From Nocardioides sp. Root240 (GTDB taxonomy: Bacteria > Actinomycetota > Actinomycetes > Propionibacteriales > Nocardioidaceae), in contig NZ_LMIT01000013.1 of assembly GCF_001428825.1 (NCBI RefSeq), positions 71,194-115,313 of the forward strand: DNA of 44,120 bases. Direction: 5' to 3'. A program made the translations under genes and the position numbers. The notes beneath the pieces are model-generated. The model was not told the origin of the DNA. It saw nothing but the letters and a program-made list of their open reading frames with translations, and searched no databases. Position 1 is the stretch's first letter. Every line of letters begins with the position of its first letter. Positions 1 to 7,484 of the stretch are shown one piece after another.

Positions 1-81
1 AGCGAGGGCACGAGCACGATCGCCCCGGCCGAGTACTCGTTCCTGCGCTGCTTCCGGATCGAGCTCGCCCTCGCCGCCTGA
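1..81 (+). CDS. C-terminal tail of an unidentified protein (partial)
   Basis: An open frame enters from the left edge and ends at a TGA at 79-81. Only 26 residues are visible, ending in the hydrophobic run FLRCFRIELALAA. Codon third positions are almost all G or C, as in the neighbouring genes, which supports real coding. No domain can be recognised from so short a tail. The next gene on the same strand lies about 100 bases downstream behind a small hairpin, so co-transcription cannot be judged. Confidence 0.55.
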   Translation, partial: SEGTSTIAPAEYSFLRCFRIELALAA

Positions 82-138
82 CGGTTCGTCGCAAATCGGT
101 TGCCGCCGGGCGCTCCGGTCCTCCACCATCGAGCTGTC

Positions 139-156
139 GTCCGCGATCGCGCGGAC
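139..156. repeat. 7-bp perfect hairpin in the gap before the RIO kinase leader
   Basis: GTCCGCG and CGCGGAC are perfectly complementary around an ATCG loop. The hairpin sits between the end of the upstream partial gene and the ribosome binding site of the short leader ORF. No T-run follows, so a terminator role is weak. It could instead be a structure in the 5' leader. Confidence 0.3.
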
Positions 157-177
157 GCCCGTCGAGAGGAGCGCGAC

Positions 178-267
178 ATGTCCATGACTGTCATCGGCCT
201 GCCCGCAGACCGTTTCCTCTCGACCCACAGGAGCACCTGTCTTGTTCCAGGAGAACCTCTCCCCTGA
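178..267 (+). CDS. Short leader ORF (29 aa) overlapping the RIO kinase start
   Basis: ATG at 178 opens a 29-residue frame beginning MSMTVIGLPADRF and ending at TGA 265-267. The Shine-Dalgarno sequence is near ideal: GAGAGGAG at 164-171, six bases before the ATG, stronger than the site of the following gene. The frame runs past the TTG start of the RIO kinase at 242 in the +2 frame, giving a 26-base overlap. This arrangement suggests translational coupling or a regulatory leader peptide. The peptide has no signal sequence and no run of a single amino acid that would suggest attenuation. An alternative is that only the ribosome binding site is conserved and the peptide itself has no function. 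Confidence 0.45.
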   Translation: MSMTVIGLPADRFLSTHRSTCLVPGEPLP

Positions 268-1087
268 CATCGATCCACGCTTCGTCTTCGACTACCAGTC
301 CTACGACGAGCTCGAGCCCGGCCAACGGTGGTCGACCTGGCTCTCTGTCGAACCGCTGTCCCGCGGCCCCGAGCCCCGCCCCGACTGGGTGGTCACCTCA
401 CAGGGCGCGATCGACACCGACCTCGGCATCCTGAAGACCGGCAAGGAGGCCGACGTCTTCCTGCTCGACCGCACCGACCCGCACGACCCGGCCCAGTCCG
501 TGGTGATGGCGGCGAAGCGGTACCGCGCGCCCGACCACCGGACCTTCCACCGGTCGGCGAGCTACACCGAGGGACGCAGCATGAAGCGCTCCCGCGACGA
601 GCGCGCCATCAAGCGCAAGAGCACCTTCGGCCGCGAGGTCGCCGCGGGCGAGTGGGCGATCTCCGAGTGGAGCGCGCTCAACCGCTGCTGGGAGCTGGGG
701 CTGCCGGTCCCCTACCCGGTGCAGGTCGACGGCACCGAGATCCTGATGGAGTGGATCTCGGTCGACGGCGAGACCGCGCCCCGCCTGGCCCAGACCCGGC
801 CCGACCCCGCGCTGCTGGCGTCGTACTTCGACCAGCTGCGCGACGCGATGGCCGTCCTCGTCCAGGCGGGACTCGTGCACGGCGACCTGTCGCCGTACAA
901 CATCCTCGCCGCCGGCGACCGCCTCGTGGTGATCGACCTGCCCCAGCTGGTCGACCTGGTCGGCAACGCCCAGGGCTTCGACTTCCTGCTGCGCGACTGC
1001 ACGAACGTGTGCTCGTGGTTCGTGCGACGGGGGCTCGAGGTGGACCCGCAGGAGCTGTTCGGCGACCTGATGGCGCACGCGTTCTGA
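242..1087 (+). CDS. RIO-family serine protein kinase
   Basis: The protein has 281 residues and the RIO-type kinase fold. The ATP-binding region carries the glycine-poor loop near residues 62-73 (ILKTGKEADVF) and a candidate ATP-anchoring lysine at K92 in VMAAKRYR. The catalytic loop is HGDLSPYN at 213-220, and the metal-binding segment is IDLPQLVD at 231-238, the typical RIO1 signature. RIO kinases phosphorylate or hydrolyse ATP in ribosome assembly in eukaryotes and archaea; the bacterial role is not established. The TTG start is chosen because AGGAG at 229-233 lies eight bases before it and the protein begins directly ahead of the conserved region. It overlaps a short leader ORF and converges on metX with only seven bases between stops. 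Confidence 0.85.
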   Translation: MFQENLSPDIDPRFVFDYQSYDELEPGQRWSTWLSVEPLSRGPEPRPDWVVTSQGAIDTDLGILKTGKEADVFLLDRTDPHDPAQSVVMAAKRYRAPDHRTFHRSASYTEGRSMKRSRDERAIKRKSTFGREVAAGEWAISEWSALNRCWELGLPVPYPVQVDGTEILMEWISVDGETAPRLAQTRPDPALLASYFDQLRDAMAVLVQAGLVHGDLSPYNILAAGDRLVVIDLPQLVDLVGNAQGFDFLLRDCTNVCSWFVRRGLEVDPQELFGDLMAHAF

Positions 1088-1094
1088 GCGCCGT

Positions 1095-2189
1095 TCAGCG
1101 CAGGAACTCCGCGACCATGTCGTGGTAGCCCGGCGGCTCCAGCAGGAACGAGTCGTGGCCCCACGGGGAGCTGATCTCCGTGTGGGCCACGGCCACCCCG
1201 CGCGCGGCCAGCTCGTCGCGGATGCGCAGCGAGTGGGTCGTCGGGAAGCGCCAGTCGGAGTCGAAGGACAGCAGCCGGAACCGGGTCGACGGTACGACGC
1301 CCGGGTGGCTCCCGAACGGGTCGAAGTAGTCCATCGGCCGGGTCAGGTGGAGGTAGGACAACGCGTCGAAGCGGCGCAGGAAGGACTCCCCCTGGTGCTG
1401 CAGGTAGTCCTCGACCTCGAAGTCGGCGTCGAGCCGCTTGGCCAGCCCCGACGTGGCGCGCCGGTGGCCGAACTTCGCCTCGAGCGAGGAGCCCGAGACG
1501 TAGGTGATGTGGGCCATCATCCGGGCGACCTTGAGGCCGTGGCGCGGGGTGACGCCGTGCTCGGCGTACCGGCCTGCGTGGAAGTCGGGGTCCTCGAGGA
1601 TCGCCGCGCGGGCGACGGAGGAGAACGCGATGTTCTCGGTGGTCAGGCGTGAGCTGGCGGCGACGAGGACCGCGCGGTCGATCCGGTCCGGCTCCTGCAG
1701 CGCCCACTCCAGGACCTGCATGCCGCCGAGGGACCCGCCGACGGCGGCGTGCAGCCGGTCGATGCCGAGGTGGTCGAGCAGGCCGCGGTGGGCGGCGACC
1801 AGGTCGGCCATGTCGAGCAGCGGGAAGTCGGGGCCGTACGCGCGGCCGGTGGCCGGGTCGATCGACTGCGGACCGGTGGTGCCCGAGCAACCGCCGAGCA
1901 GGTTCGCGGAGACGACGAAGAGGCGCTGGGTGTCCAGCGCCTTGCCGGGACCGATCAGGTTGTCCCACCAGCCCGGCCGTCGGGCGCCCTCGTGCCAGCC
2001 GGCGGCGTGCGCGTCGCCGGTGAGTGCGTGGCAGACGACGACGGCGTTGTCGCGCGCGGCGTTCAGCTCGCCGTAGGTCTCGTAGGCGACCTCGACGTGC
2101 GCCAGCTCGGCGCCGGAGGCGAGCACCAGCGGGCCGCGCTGCGTGAGCACGGCCCGCTGGGTCGCGACGACCCCGACGGAGTCAGTCAC
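1095..2189 (-). CDS. metX: Homoserine O-acetyltransferase
   Basis: MetX transfers an acetyl group from acetyl-CoA to homoserine, the first committed step of methionine synthesis in actinobacteria. The 364-residue protein is an alpha/beta hydrolase. The nucleophile elbow GGSLGGMQ places the catalytic serine at 153, the acid is D312 in SFDSDWRFP and the histidine is H345 in WGHDSF. Conserved early segments (residues 51-60 VVCHALTGDA and 98-106) fit the family. The start is GTG. It follows metY by nine bases on the same strand, so the two form an operon that makes O-acetylhomoserine and then uses it in sulfhydrylation. Confidence 0.96.
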   Translation of the reverse strand: MTDSVGVVATQRAVLTQRGPLVLASGAELAHVEVAYETYGELNAARDNAVVVCHALTGDAHAAGWHEGARRPGWWDNLIGPGKALDTQRLFVVSANLLGGCSGTTGPQSIDPATGRAYGPDFPLLDMADLVAAHRGLLDHLGIDRLHAAVGGSLGGMQVLEWALQEPDRIDRAVLVAASSRLTTENIAFSSVARAAILEDPDFHAGRYAEHGVTPRHGLKVARMMAHITYVSGSSLEAKFGHRRATSGLAKRLDADFEVEDYLQHQGESFLRRFDALSYLHLTRPMDYFDPFGSHPGVVPSTRFRLLSFDSDWRFPTTHSLRIRDELAARGVAVAHTEISSPWGHDSFLLEPPGYHDMVAEFLR

Positions 2190-2198
2190 TGGCGACGG

Positions 2199-3485
2199 TC
2201 ACTTCGCGGCGATCAGGGCCTGCTCGAGGTCGGCGAGGATGTCGTCGATGTTCTCGATGCCGACCGAGAGCCGGACCAGGTCCTCGGGCACACCGGCCGC
2301 CTCGAGCTCCTCGGGCGTGAGCTGCGAGTGGGTGGTGCTGGCGTTGTGGACCGCGAGGGACTTGGCGTCGCCGATGTTCACGAGGTGGCTGAACAGCTCC
2401 AGCGACTCGATGAAGCGCTTGCCGCCGTCGCGGCCACTCGTGAGGCCGAAGGAGACCAGGCCGCCGTACCCCTTGCCGGTGAAGAGCCGGTCCGCGACCG
2501 CCTTGGACGGGTCCCCCTCGAGGCCCGGGTAGTTCACCCAGGCGACGGCCTCGTGGGCCTGGAGGTACTTCGCGACGGCGAGCGCGTTCTCGCTGTGCCG
2601 CTCCAGGCGCAGGTGCAGCGTCTCCAGGCCCTGCAGGAAGAGGAACGAGTTGAGCGGCGCGATCGCAGCGCCGGTGTTGCGGAGCAGGACCGTGCGGGCG
2701 CGGATGATGTAGGCGAGGTTGCCGACGGCCTCCGTCCACACGACACCGTGGTACGCCGAGTCCGGCGTGGTCAGGCCCGGGAACCGCTCGGAGTGGGCGG
2801 CCCAGTCGAAGTTGCCGGAGTCGACGATGACGCCGCCGATCGACGTGCCGTGCCCACCGATGTACTTGGTCGCGGAGTGCACCGCGACGTCGGCACCGTG
2901 GTCGAAGACCCGCTCCAGGTACGGCGTGGTGACCGTGTTGTCGACCACGAGCGGCAGCCCGGCGGCGTGCGCGGCGTCGGCCCAGGCGCGGGTGTCGACG
3001 ACATTGATCTTCGGGTTGCCGATGGTCTCGGCGAAGACCAGCTTGGTCCTCTCGTCGACGTGCTTCGCGAGGTCCTCGGGCCGGTTCGGGTCGACGAAGC
3101 GGACCTCGATGCCGTACTGCGGCAGCGTGTGCGCGAAGAGGGCGTAGGTGCCGCCGTACAGCGTCGAGATGGCCACGATGTTGTCGCCGGCGTAGGTCAG
3201 GTTGAGCACGGCGTAGGTGATCGCGGCCGATCCCGACGCCACGGCGAGGGCCCCGACACCGCCCTCGAGCTGCGCGACGCGCTCCTCGAACGCCGACTGC
3301 GTCGGGTTCATGATCCGCGTGTAGATGTTGCCGGGCTCGGCGAGGGCGAACAGGTTCGCTGCGTGCTCGGTGTCGTTGAAGACGTACGACGTGGTCTGGT
3401 AGATCGGCACGGCGCGCGCATTGGTCGCGGGGTCGGGCTGCTCCTGACCGGCGTGCACGGCGAGGGTCTCGGGACGGTGGGTCAT
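2199..3485 (-). CDS. metY: O-acetylhomoserine sulfhydrylase
   Basis: MetY is a PLP enzyme of the Cys/Met metabolism family that converts O-acetylhomoserine and sulfide to homocysteine. The protein has 428 residues, the normal length. The PLP lysine is K207 in HSATKYIGGHG; D182 in LVVDNT would hold the pyridine nitrogen, and the phosphate-binding segment is near ASGSAA (84-89). The ATG start has no clear Shine-Dalgarno, and the gap to the divergent LOG gene is short, so translation may be leaderless. The gap contains the perfect palindrome CTTGATCAAG, a candidate operator. It lies first in the metY-metX operon. Confidence 0.96.
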   Translation of the reverse strand: MTHRPETLAVHAGQEQPDPATNARAVPIYQTTSYVFNDTEHAANLFALAEPGNIYTRIMNPTQSAFEERVAQLEGGVGALAVASGSAAITYAVLNLTYAGDNIVAISTLYGGTYALFAHTLPQYGIEVRFVDPNRPEDLAKHVDERTKLVFAETIGNPKINVVDTRAWADAAHAAGLPLVVDNTVTTPYLERVFDHGADVAVHSATKYIGGHGTSIGGVIVDSGNFDWAAHSERFPGLTTPDSAYHGVVWTEAVGNLAYIIRARTVLLRNTGAAIAPLNSFLFLQGLETLHLRLERHSENALAVAKYLQAHEAVAWVNYPGLEGDPSKAVADRLFTGKGYGGLVSFGLTSGRDGGKRFIESLELFSHLVNIGDAKSLAVHNASTTHSQLTPEELEAAGVPEDLVRLSVGIENIDDILADLEQALIAAK

Positions 3486-3502
3486 GAGTTAACTGTAGTG
3501 AC

Positions 3503-3512
3503 TTGATCAAGA
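3503..3512. promoter_or_regulatory. Palindrome in the metY / LOG divergent promoter region
   Basis: CTTGATCAAG is a perfect 10-base palindrome about 17 bases upstream of the metY start, in the short gap shared with the divergent LOG-family gene. Its position fits an operator or part of a promoter for metY. There is no room here for a full SAM riboswitch between the genes. No specific regulator can be named from the sequence. Confidence 0.3.
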
Positions 3513-3561
3513 AACATGTGAACAAGGCGTCCAGCCCTTGAACCGGGTAGCGTCCGGCGGC

Positions 3562-4497
3562 GTGAGGAGCACCCGCAGCAGGACCGTCGTCGTCGAGGCC
3601 CGCACCGACACCGACCGCCAGTGGCAGTCCGGCGCCGCCGAGGCCGCCGCGGCCCACCTCGCCGGCCTCGACGTCACCCGCGACGCGCTTTACTCCCCCG
3701 CCGAGCTCTACGACCGTGACGTCTACGCCGACACCTTCGACGCCCGCGCCAACGTGTGGGCGCGGGCGGCCTGCGGCCCGGCCGAGGCCCTCGCCGAGGT
3801 GTTGCACGACCAGGCGGTCGACACCGCGCTCGCCACCTGGGTCCGCGACCGGCCGCTCGTCGGCGTGATGGGCGGGCACGCCGCGGACCGCGGGACGGTG
3901 GCGTACGCCGACGCCGCCCGGCTCGGCGCGCTGCTCGGCGACCGTCACGTGGTCGCGACCGGCGGCGGTCCGGGCGCGATGGAGGCGGCCAACCTCGGCG
4001 GGCGGATGGCGGGCCTGTCGGCAGCGGCACTGGAGGAGGCGCTCGGGTTGGTGGCCGCCGTACCGTCGTTCCGGCCGTCGATCGACGCCTGGGTCGGCGC
4101 CGCCCGCGCGGCGCTCGCCCTGTCGCCCGACCCGCGGCCCTCGCTCGGCGTCCCGACCTGGCACTACGGCCACGAGCCGCCGAACCTCTTCGCCACGGCG
4201 ATCGCCAAGTACTTCCGCAACGCGCTGCGCGAGGCGATCCTGCTGCAGGTCTGCGACGCAGGCATCGTGTTCCTGCCCGGGGCCGGCGGCACGGTGCAGG
4301 AGATCTTCCAGGACGCATGCGAGAACTACTACGCGACCGACGCGGCCGTCGCGCCGATGGTGCTGGTCGGGCGCACCTACTGGACCCGGACGCTGCCGGC
4401 CTGGCCGCTGCTGCAGGCCCTCGCGCAGGGCCGGGCGATGGAGGGCCACGTGCACCTCGTCGACACGGTCGACGAGGCGGCCGCCCTGTTCAGCTGA
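3562..4497 (+). CDS. LOG-family nucleotide-binding / phosphoribohydrolase-like protein
   Basis: The protein has a Rossmann-type LOG fold. The nucleotide-binding segments are GGGPGAMEAAN (about 134-144) and PGAGGTVQE (about 239-247); the second matches the PGGxGTxxE signature of cytokinin-activating LOG and bacterial nucleotide nucleosidases, with alanine in place of the second glycine. At about 311 residues it is longer than plant-type LOG proteins (about 200) and nearer the extended bacterial forms. The reaction is most likely cleavage of a nucleoside monophosphate to base and ribose phosphate; the substrate is unknown. The GTG at 3562 is preferred. An in-frame TTG at 3538 is possible but would crowd the metY promoter. 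The gene abuts the convergent glycosyltransferase with no spacer. Confidence 0.8.
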   Translation: MRSTRSRTVVVEARTDTDRQWQSGAAEAAAAHLAGLDVTRDALYSPAELYDRDVYADTFDARANVWARAACGPAEALAEVLHDQAVDTALATWVRDRPLVGVMGGHAADRGTVAYADAARLGALLGDRHVVATGGGPGAMEAANLGGRMAGLSAAALEEALGLVAAVPSFRPSIDAWVGAARAALALSPDPRPSLGVPTWHYGHEPPNLFATAIAKYFRNALREAILLQVCDAGIVFLPGAGGTVQEIFQDACENYYATDAAVAPMVLVGRTYWTRTLPAWPLLQALAQGRAMEGHVHLVDTVDEAAALFS

Positions 4498-5640
4498 TCA
4501 CGCCGCCCGGTACGACGGCCGCTCGGACGCCTGCGGCCCGATGACCGCGCGGTAGTGCTCCAGCAGCTGCTCGTTGATCGCGAACCACGACCGCTCCTGG
4601 ACCGCCCGCAGCGCGGTGGCGCCCATGGCGGCCCGGAGCTCGGGGTCGGACGCGAGCCGGTCGACCGCGGCAGCCAGGTCCCGGCCGTCGCTGGGCCGGT
4701 AGAGCAGGCCGGTCGCACCGTGGGCGACGACGTCGATCGGTCCGCCCGCGGCGGGGGCGACCACCGGCACGCCGGAGGCCAGCGCCTCCTGGGCGGACTG
4801 GCAGAAGGTCTCGTAGCGGCCGGTGTGCACGAAGACGTCGAGCGAGGCGTAGGCGCGGCTCAGGTCGTCACCGTGCAGCAGGCCGAGGAAGCTCGCGCGG
4901 TCGCCGAGCAGGTTCCGCAGTCGGGGCTCGTCCGGACCGCCACCCACCACGACGAGTGCGTAGCGCGGGTCGTCGGCGAGGTGGGTGAGTAGGTCGAGCT
5001 CCTTCTCGGCGGCCACGCGGCCGACGTACCCGATGACGAGGCGGCCGTCGGGCGCGAGCCGGCGGCGCAGCGCCTCGTCGCGGTGGCGCGGGTGGAAGGC
5101 CACGAGGTCGACGCCACGCCCCCAGCGGTGCACGTCGGGGACGCCGAGCTGCTCGAGCTGGTCGATGCTGGCGGTCGACGGGGCGAGCGTGCGGTCCACC
5201 TGGAGGTGGATGCGGCGGGTCAGGCCGGCCATCGCCCGGGCGCCGCCCGGCAGGTCGTAGCGCTCGGCGAAGCCGACCAGGTCCGTCTGGTAGATCGCGA
5301 CCGTCGGGATGCCGAGCTCGTGGGCGGCGCGTGCGGCCTGGTAGCCGAGGGTCGCCGGCGAGGCGATGTGGACCACGTCGGGGCGGTACTGCGTCATCAG
5401 GTGGCGCAGCCGGCGACGGGTCTCCAGGCCCAGGCGGAAGTCGGGGTAGAACGGCAGGTTCGCGCCGCGGGCCCGGTGCACGCGGAAGCCGGCGTACGTC
5501 TCGGGGCCGGTCGGGGCGACCAGCTGGGCGTGGTGCCCCTCGGCCGACAGGTGCTCGAGCACACGGCGTACCGAGTTGGTGACACCGTTGATCTGCGGCA
5601 GGAACGACTCGGCGACGACGAGGACCCGGAGCTTGTTCAT
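4498..5640 (-). CDS. GT4-family glycosyltransferase, MgtA-like
   Basis: This 380-residue protein has the GT-B fold of family GT4. The N-terminal half starts VLVVAESFLPQINGVTNSV, closely resembling mycobacterial MgtA and other GDP-mannose-dependent mannosyltransferases. The C-terminal nucleotide-sugar domain has GYVGRVAAEKELDLL and the E-x7-E type region around EALASGVPVVAP. The likely job is transfer of mannose or another hexose onto a membrane glycolipid at the inner face of the membrane. The ATG start is placed directly before the first beta strand. Its stop codon touches the stop of the convergent LOG gene. Donor and acceptor are inferred from family resemblance. Confidence 0.88.
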   Translation of the reverse strand: MNKLRVLVVAESFLPQINGVTNSVRRVLEHLSAEGHHAQLVAPTGPETYAGFRVHRARGANLPFYPDFRLGLETRRRLRHLMTQYRPDVVHIASPATLGYQAARAAHELGIPTVAIYQTDLVGFAERYDLPGGARAMAGLTRRIHLQVDRTLAPSTASIDQLEQLGVPDVHRWGRGVDLVAFHPRHRDEALRRRLAPDGRLVIGYVGRVAAEKELDLLTHLADDPRYALVVVGGGPDEPRLRNLLGDRASFLGLLHGDDLSRAYASLDVFVHTGRYETFCQSAQEALASGVPVVAPAAGGPIDVVAHGATGLLYRPSDGRDLAAAVDRLASDPELRAAMGATALRAVQERSWFAINEQLLEHYRAVIGPQASERPSYRAA

Positions 5641-5739
5641 GGGGCTGACGCTAAGGACGTCGCGTCAACACCTCGTCACCTGGTCGCGAGTGTCCGGCGA
5701 CCGACAGGTGAACGGCGAGGGTCCCTGAAATCTGAACGT

Positions 5740-5768
5740 GACTCAGGTCATAAACCCGTCGTTGAGTC
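5740..5768. promoter_or_regulatory. Inverted repeat upstream of the exported phosphoesterase
   Basis: GACTCA (5740-5745) and TGAGTC (5763-5768) form an inverted repeat with a 17-base spacer, ending three bases before the GTG start of the phosphoesterase gene. A CATAAA stretch at 5749-5754 between the arms could be a -10 element. This could be an operator overlapping the promoter; the evidence is the geometry alone. Confidence 0.25.
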
Positions 5769-5771
5769 CGC

Positions 5772-7484
5772 GTGGAGATCTCTCGCCGTGACCTGATCCG
5801 CAAGACCATCGCTGCCGGCGGGCTCGCCGCTGCCGCCACCACGATGCCCGGCATCCTCCGGTCCTCCGCCCACGCGGACCCGGCACCGGTGTCGCTGCCC
5901 CCGACCTACGCCCCCGGTACGCCGGGCTTCGGCGGCTACCGACCCGTGATCGCGGTCGCCGCCGAGGACCACACCGTCCGCGCCGGGCTCGGCGTCCCTG
6001 CGAACGCCGGCCGCGCCCGCCAGGGCCTGCTCGCCTTCGTCCAGCTCAGCGACGTGCACGTCGTCGACGCCCAGTCCCCGATGCGCCTGGAGTGGACCGA
6101 CCGTCTCGACGACCCGAGCCCGCTGCCCGCCACCGGGTTGTTCTCGTCGTCGTACCGTCCGCACGAGATGCTCACCGGACAGGTCGCCGACTCGATGGTG
6201 CGCGCGATCAACCAGATCGCCGCCGGCCCCGTCACCGGCAAGCCGCTGGCGCTGGCGATCCAGACGGGCGACAACTCCGACAACTCGCAGCTCAACGAGG
6301 TCCGCTGGAACATCGGGGTGCTCAACGGCGGCCAGGTGCGCGTCGACTCCGGCAACCTGACGCGGTGGGAGGGCGTCGCCGACAGCACGGCGGCGACCTA
6401 CGACACGGCGTACTGGCACCCGCACGGCAACCCGGCCGGCAAGCCGGTGGACCGGCCGCGCGCGGAGTACGGCTTCCCCGTCGTACCGGGGCTGCTGGAC
6501 GCGGCCCGCCGGCCGTTCACCGCCGAGGGCCTGAACATGCCGTGGTACTCGGTGTTCGGCAACCACGACGGACTCGTGCAGGGCAACTTCCCCACCAGCA
6601 CGCTGCAGCTCAACCTGCTCGCACTCGGTGCGCTCAAGATCGTCTCGCCGCCGCTCGGCCTCAACCCGGCCCAGCTGCTCGACGACCTCATGACCGACCC
6701 GGCCGACCTGCTGACCAACCTGCTCGGCGGCGCGCTCAACACCGTGGTCCGCGCCGTGACGCCCGACCTCAACCGCCGCCTGCTGACGCGCAAGCAGGTC
6801 GTCGAGCAGCACTTCACGATGGGCGGCCTGCCGTTCGGCCACGGCTTCACCGCCACCAACCGCCAGCAGGGCACGGCGTACTACAGCTTCGACCGGGGCG
6901 CCTTCCGTTTCATCGTCATGGACACGGTCAACCCGAACGGGTACGCCGACGGCTCGCTCGACAAGACGCAGTTCGCCTGGCTGACGGCGCTCCTCGAGCA
7001 GTCGGCCGACAAGGTCGTGATGGTGTTCAGCCACCACACCTCCGACACCATGGGCAACCCGCTCGTCGCGACCGGCGGCAGCATCGAACCGCGCGTCACC
7101 GGCGGCACCGTCCTCGACGCCCTGCTCGCCACGCCCAACGTGGTCGCGTGGATCAACGGCCACACCCACCGCAACAAGATCACCCCGCGCCCGCGCCCCG
7201 CCGGCGGTGGCCTGTGGGAGATCACCACGGCCTCGCACATCGACTGGCCGCAGCAGGCCCGGATCATCGAGGTCGCCGACAACCACGACGGCACCCTGTC
7301 GATCTTCACCACGATGGTCGACCACGCCGGTCCGGCCTCCTCCGGCGCGGGCACCGCCAACGCCCAGGAGCTCGCCGGTCTCGCCCGCGAGCTGTCGGCC
7401 AACGACTGGCACCACCACCTCGACGGCTCGGGCGCGCCCGAGGACCGCAACGTGGAGCTCCTGGTCACGAACCCGCTCAGCTGA
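5772..7484 (+). CDS. Tat-exported metallophosphoesterase (PPA1498 / TIGR03767-like)
   Basis: The 570-residue protein starts with a twin-arginine signal: SRRDLIRK at residues 4-11, a hydrophobic segment, then an AHA-DP cleavage site near residue 35. Calcineurin-type metal motifs follow in order: DVH (94-96), GDN (166-168), GNHD (263-266), a SHHTSD histidine and GHTH near 455. It should therefore be a folded two-metal phosphoesterase carried out of the cytoplasm by Tat. The architecture and length resemble the actinobacterial PPA1498 family, whose substrate is unknown. The GTG start is fixed by the position of the signal peptide. Its last eight bases overlap the end of the convergent GNAT gene. 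Confidence 0.88.
   Translation: MEISRRDLIRKTIAAGGLAAAATTMPGILRSSAHADPAPVSLPPTYAPGTPGFGGYRPVIAVAAEDHTVRAGLGVPANAGRARQGLLAFVQLSDVHVVDAQSPMRLEWTDRLDDPSPLPATGLFSSSYRPHEMLTGQVADSMVRAINQIAAGPVTGKPLALAIQTGDNSDNSQLNEVRWNIGVLNGGQVRVDSGNLTRWEGVADSTAATYDTAYWHPHGNPAGKPVDRPRAEYGFPVVPGLLDAARRPFTAEGLNMPWYSVFGNHDGLVQGNFPTSTLQLNLLALGALKIVSPPLGLNPAQLLDDLMTDPADLLTNLLGGALNTVVRAVTPDLNRRLLTRKQVVEQHFTMGGLPFGHGFTATNRQQGTAYYSFDRGAFRFIVMDTVNPNGYADGSLDKTQFAWLTALLEQSADKVVMVFSHHTSDTMGNPLVATGGSIEPRVTGGTVLDALLATPNVVAWINGHTHRNKITPRPRPAGGGLWEITTASHIDWPQQARIIEVADNHDGTLSIFTTMVDHAGPASSGAGTANAQELAGLARELSANDWHHHLDGSGAPEDRNVELLVTNPLS

Noticed and set aside
242..1087. Frameshifted RIO kinase with a start at ATG 178
   Set aside because: The 178 frame ends inside the kinase gene and shows no kinase similarity after the overlap; the kinase is complete from TTG 242 with its own ribosome site.
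1749..3506. Long plus-strand open frame of 585 codons across metX and metY
   Set aside because: It is antisense to two clearly identified genes; its protein is arginine/valine/glycine-rich without any motif. High GC makes such open antisense frames common.
3486..3561. SAM riboswitch upstream of metY
   Set aside because: At most about 76 bases lie between the divergent genes, too few for a SAM riboswitch plus promoter, and no typical stems are visible.
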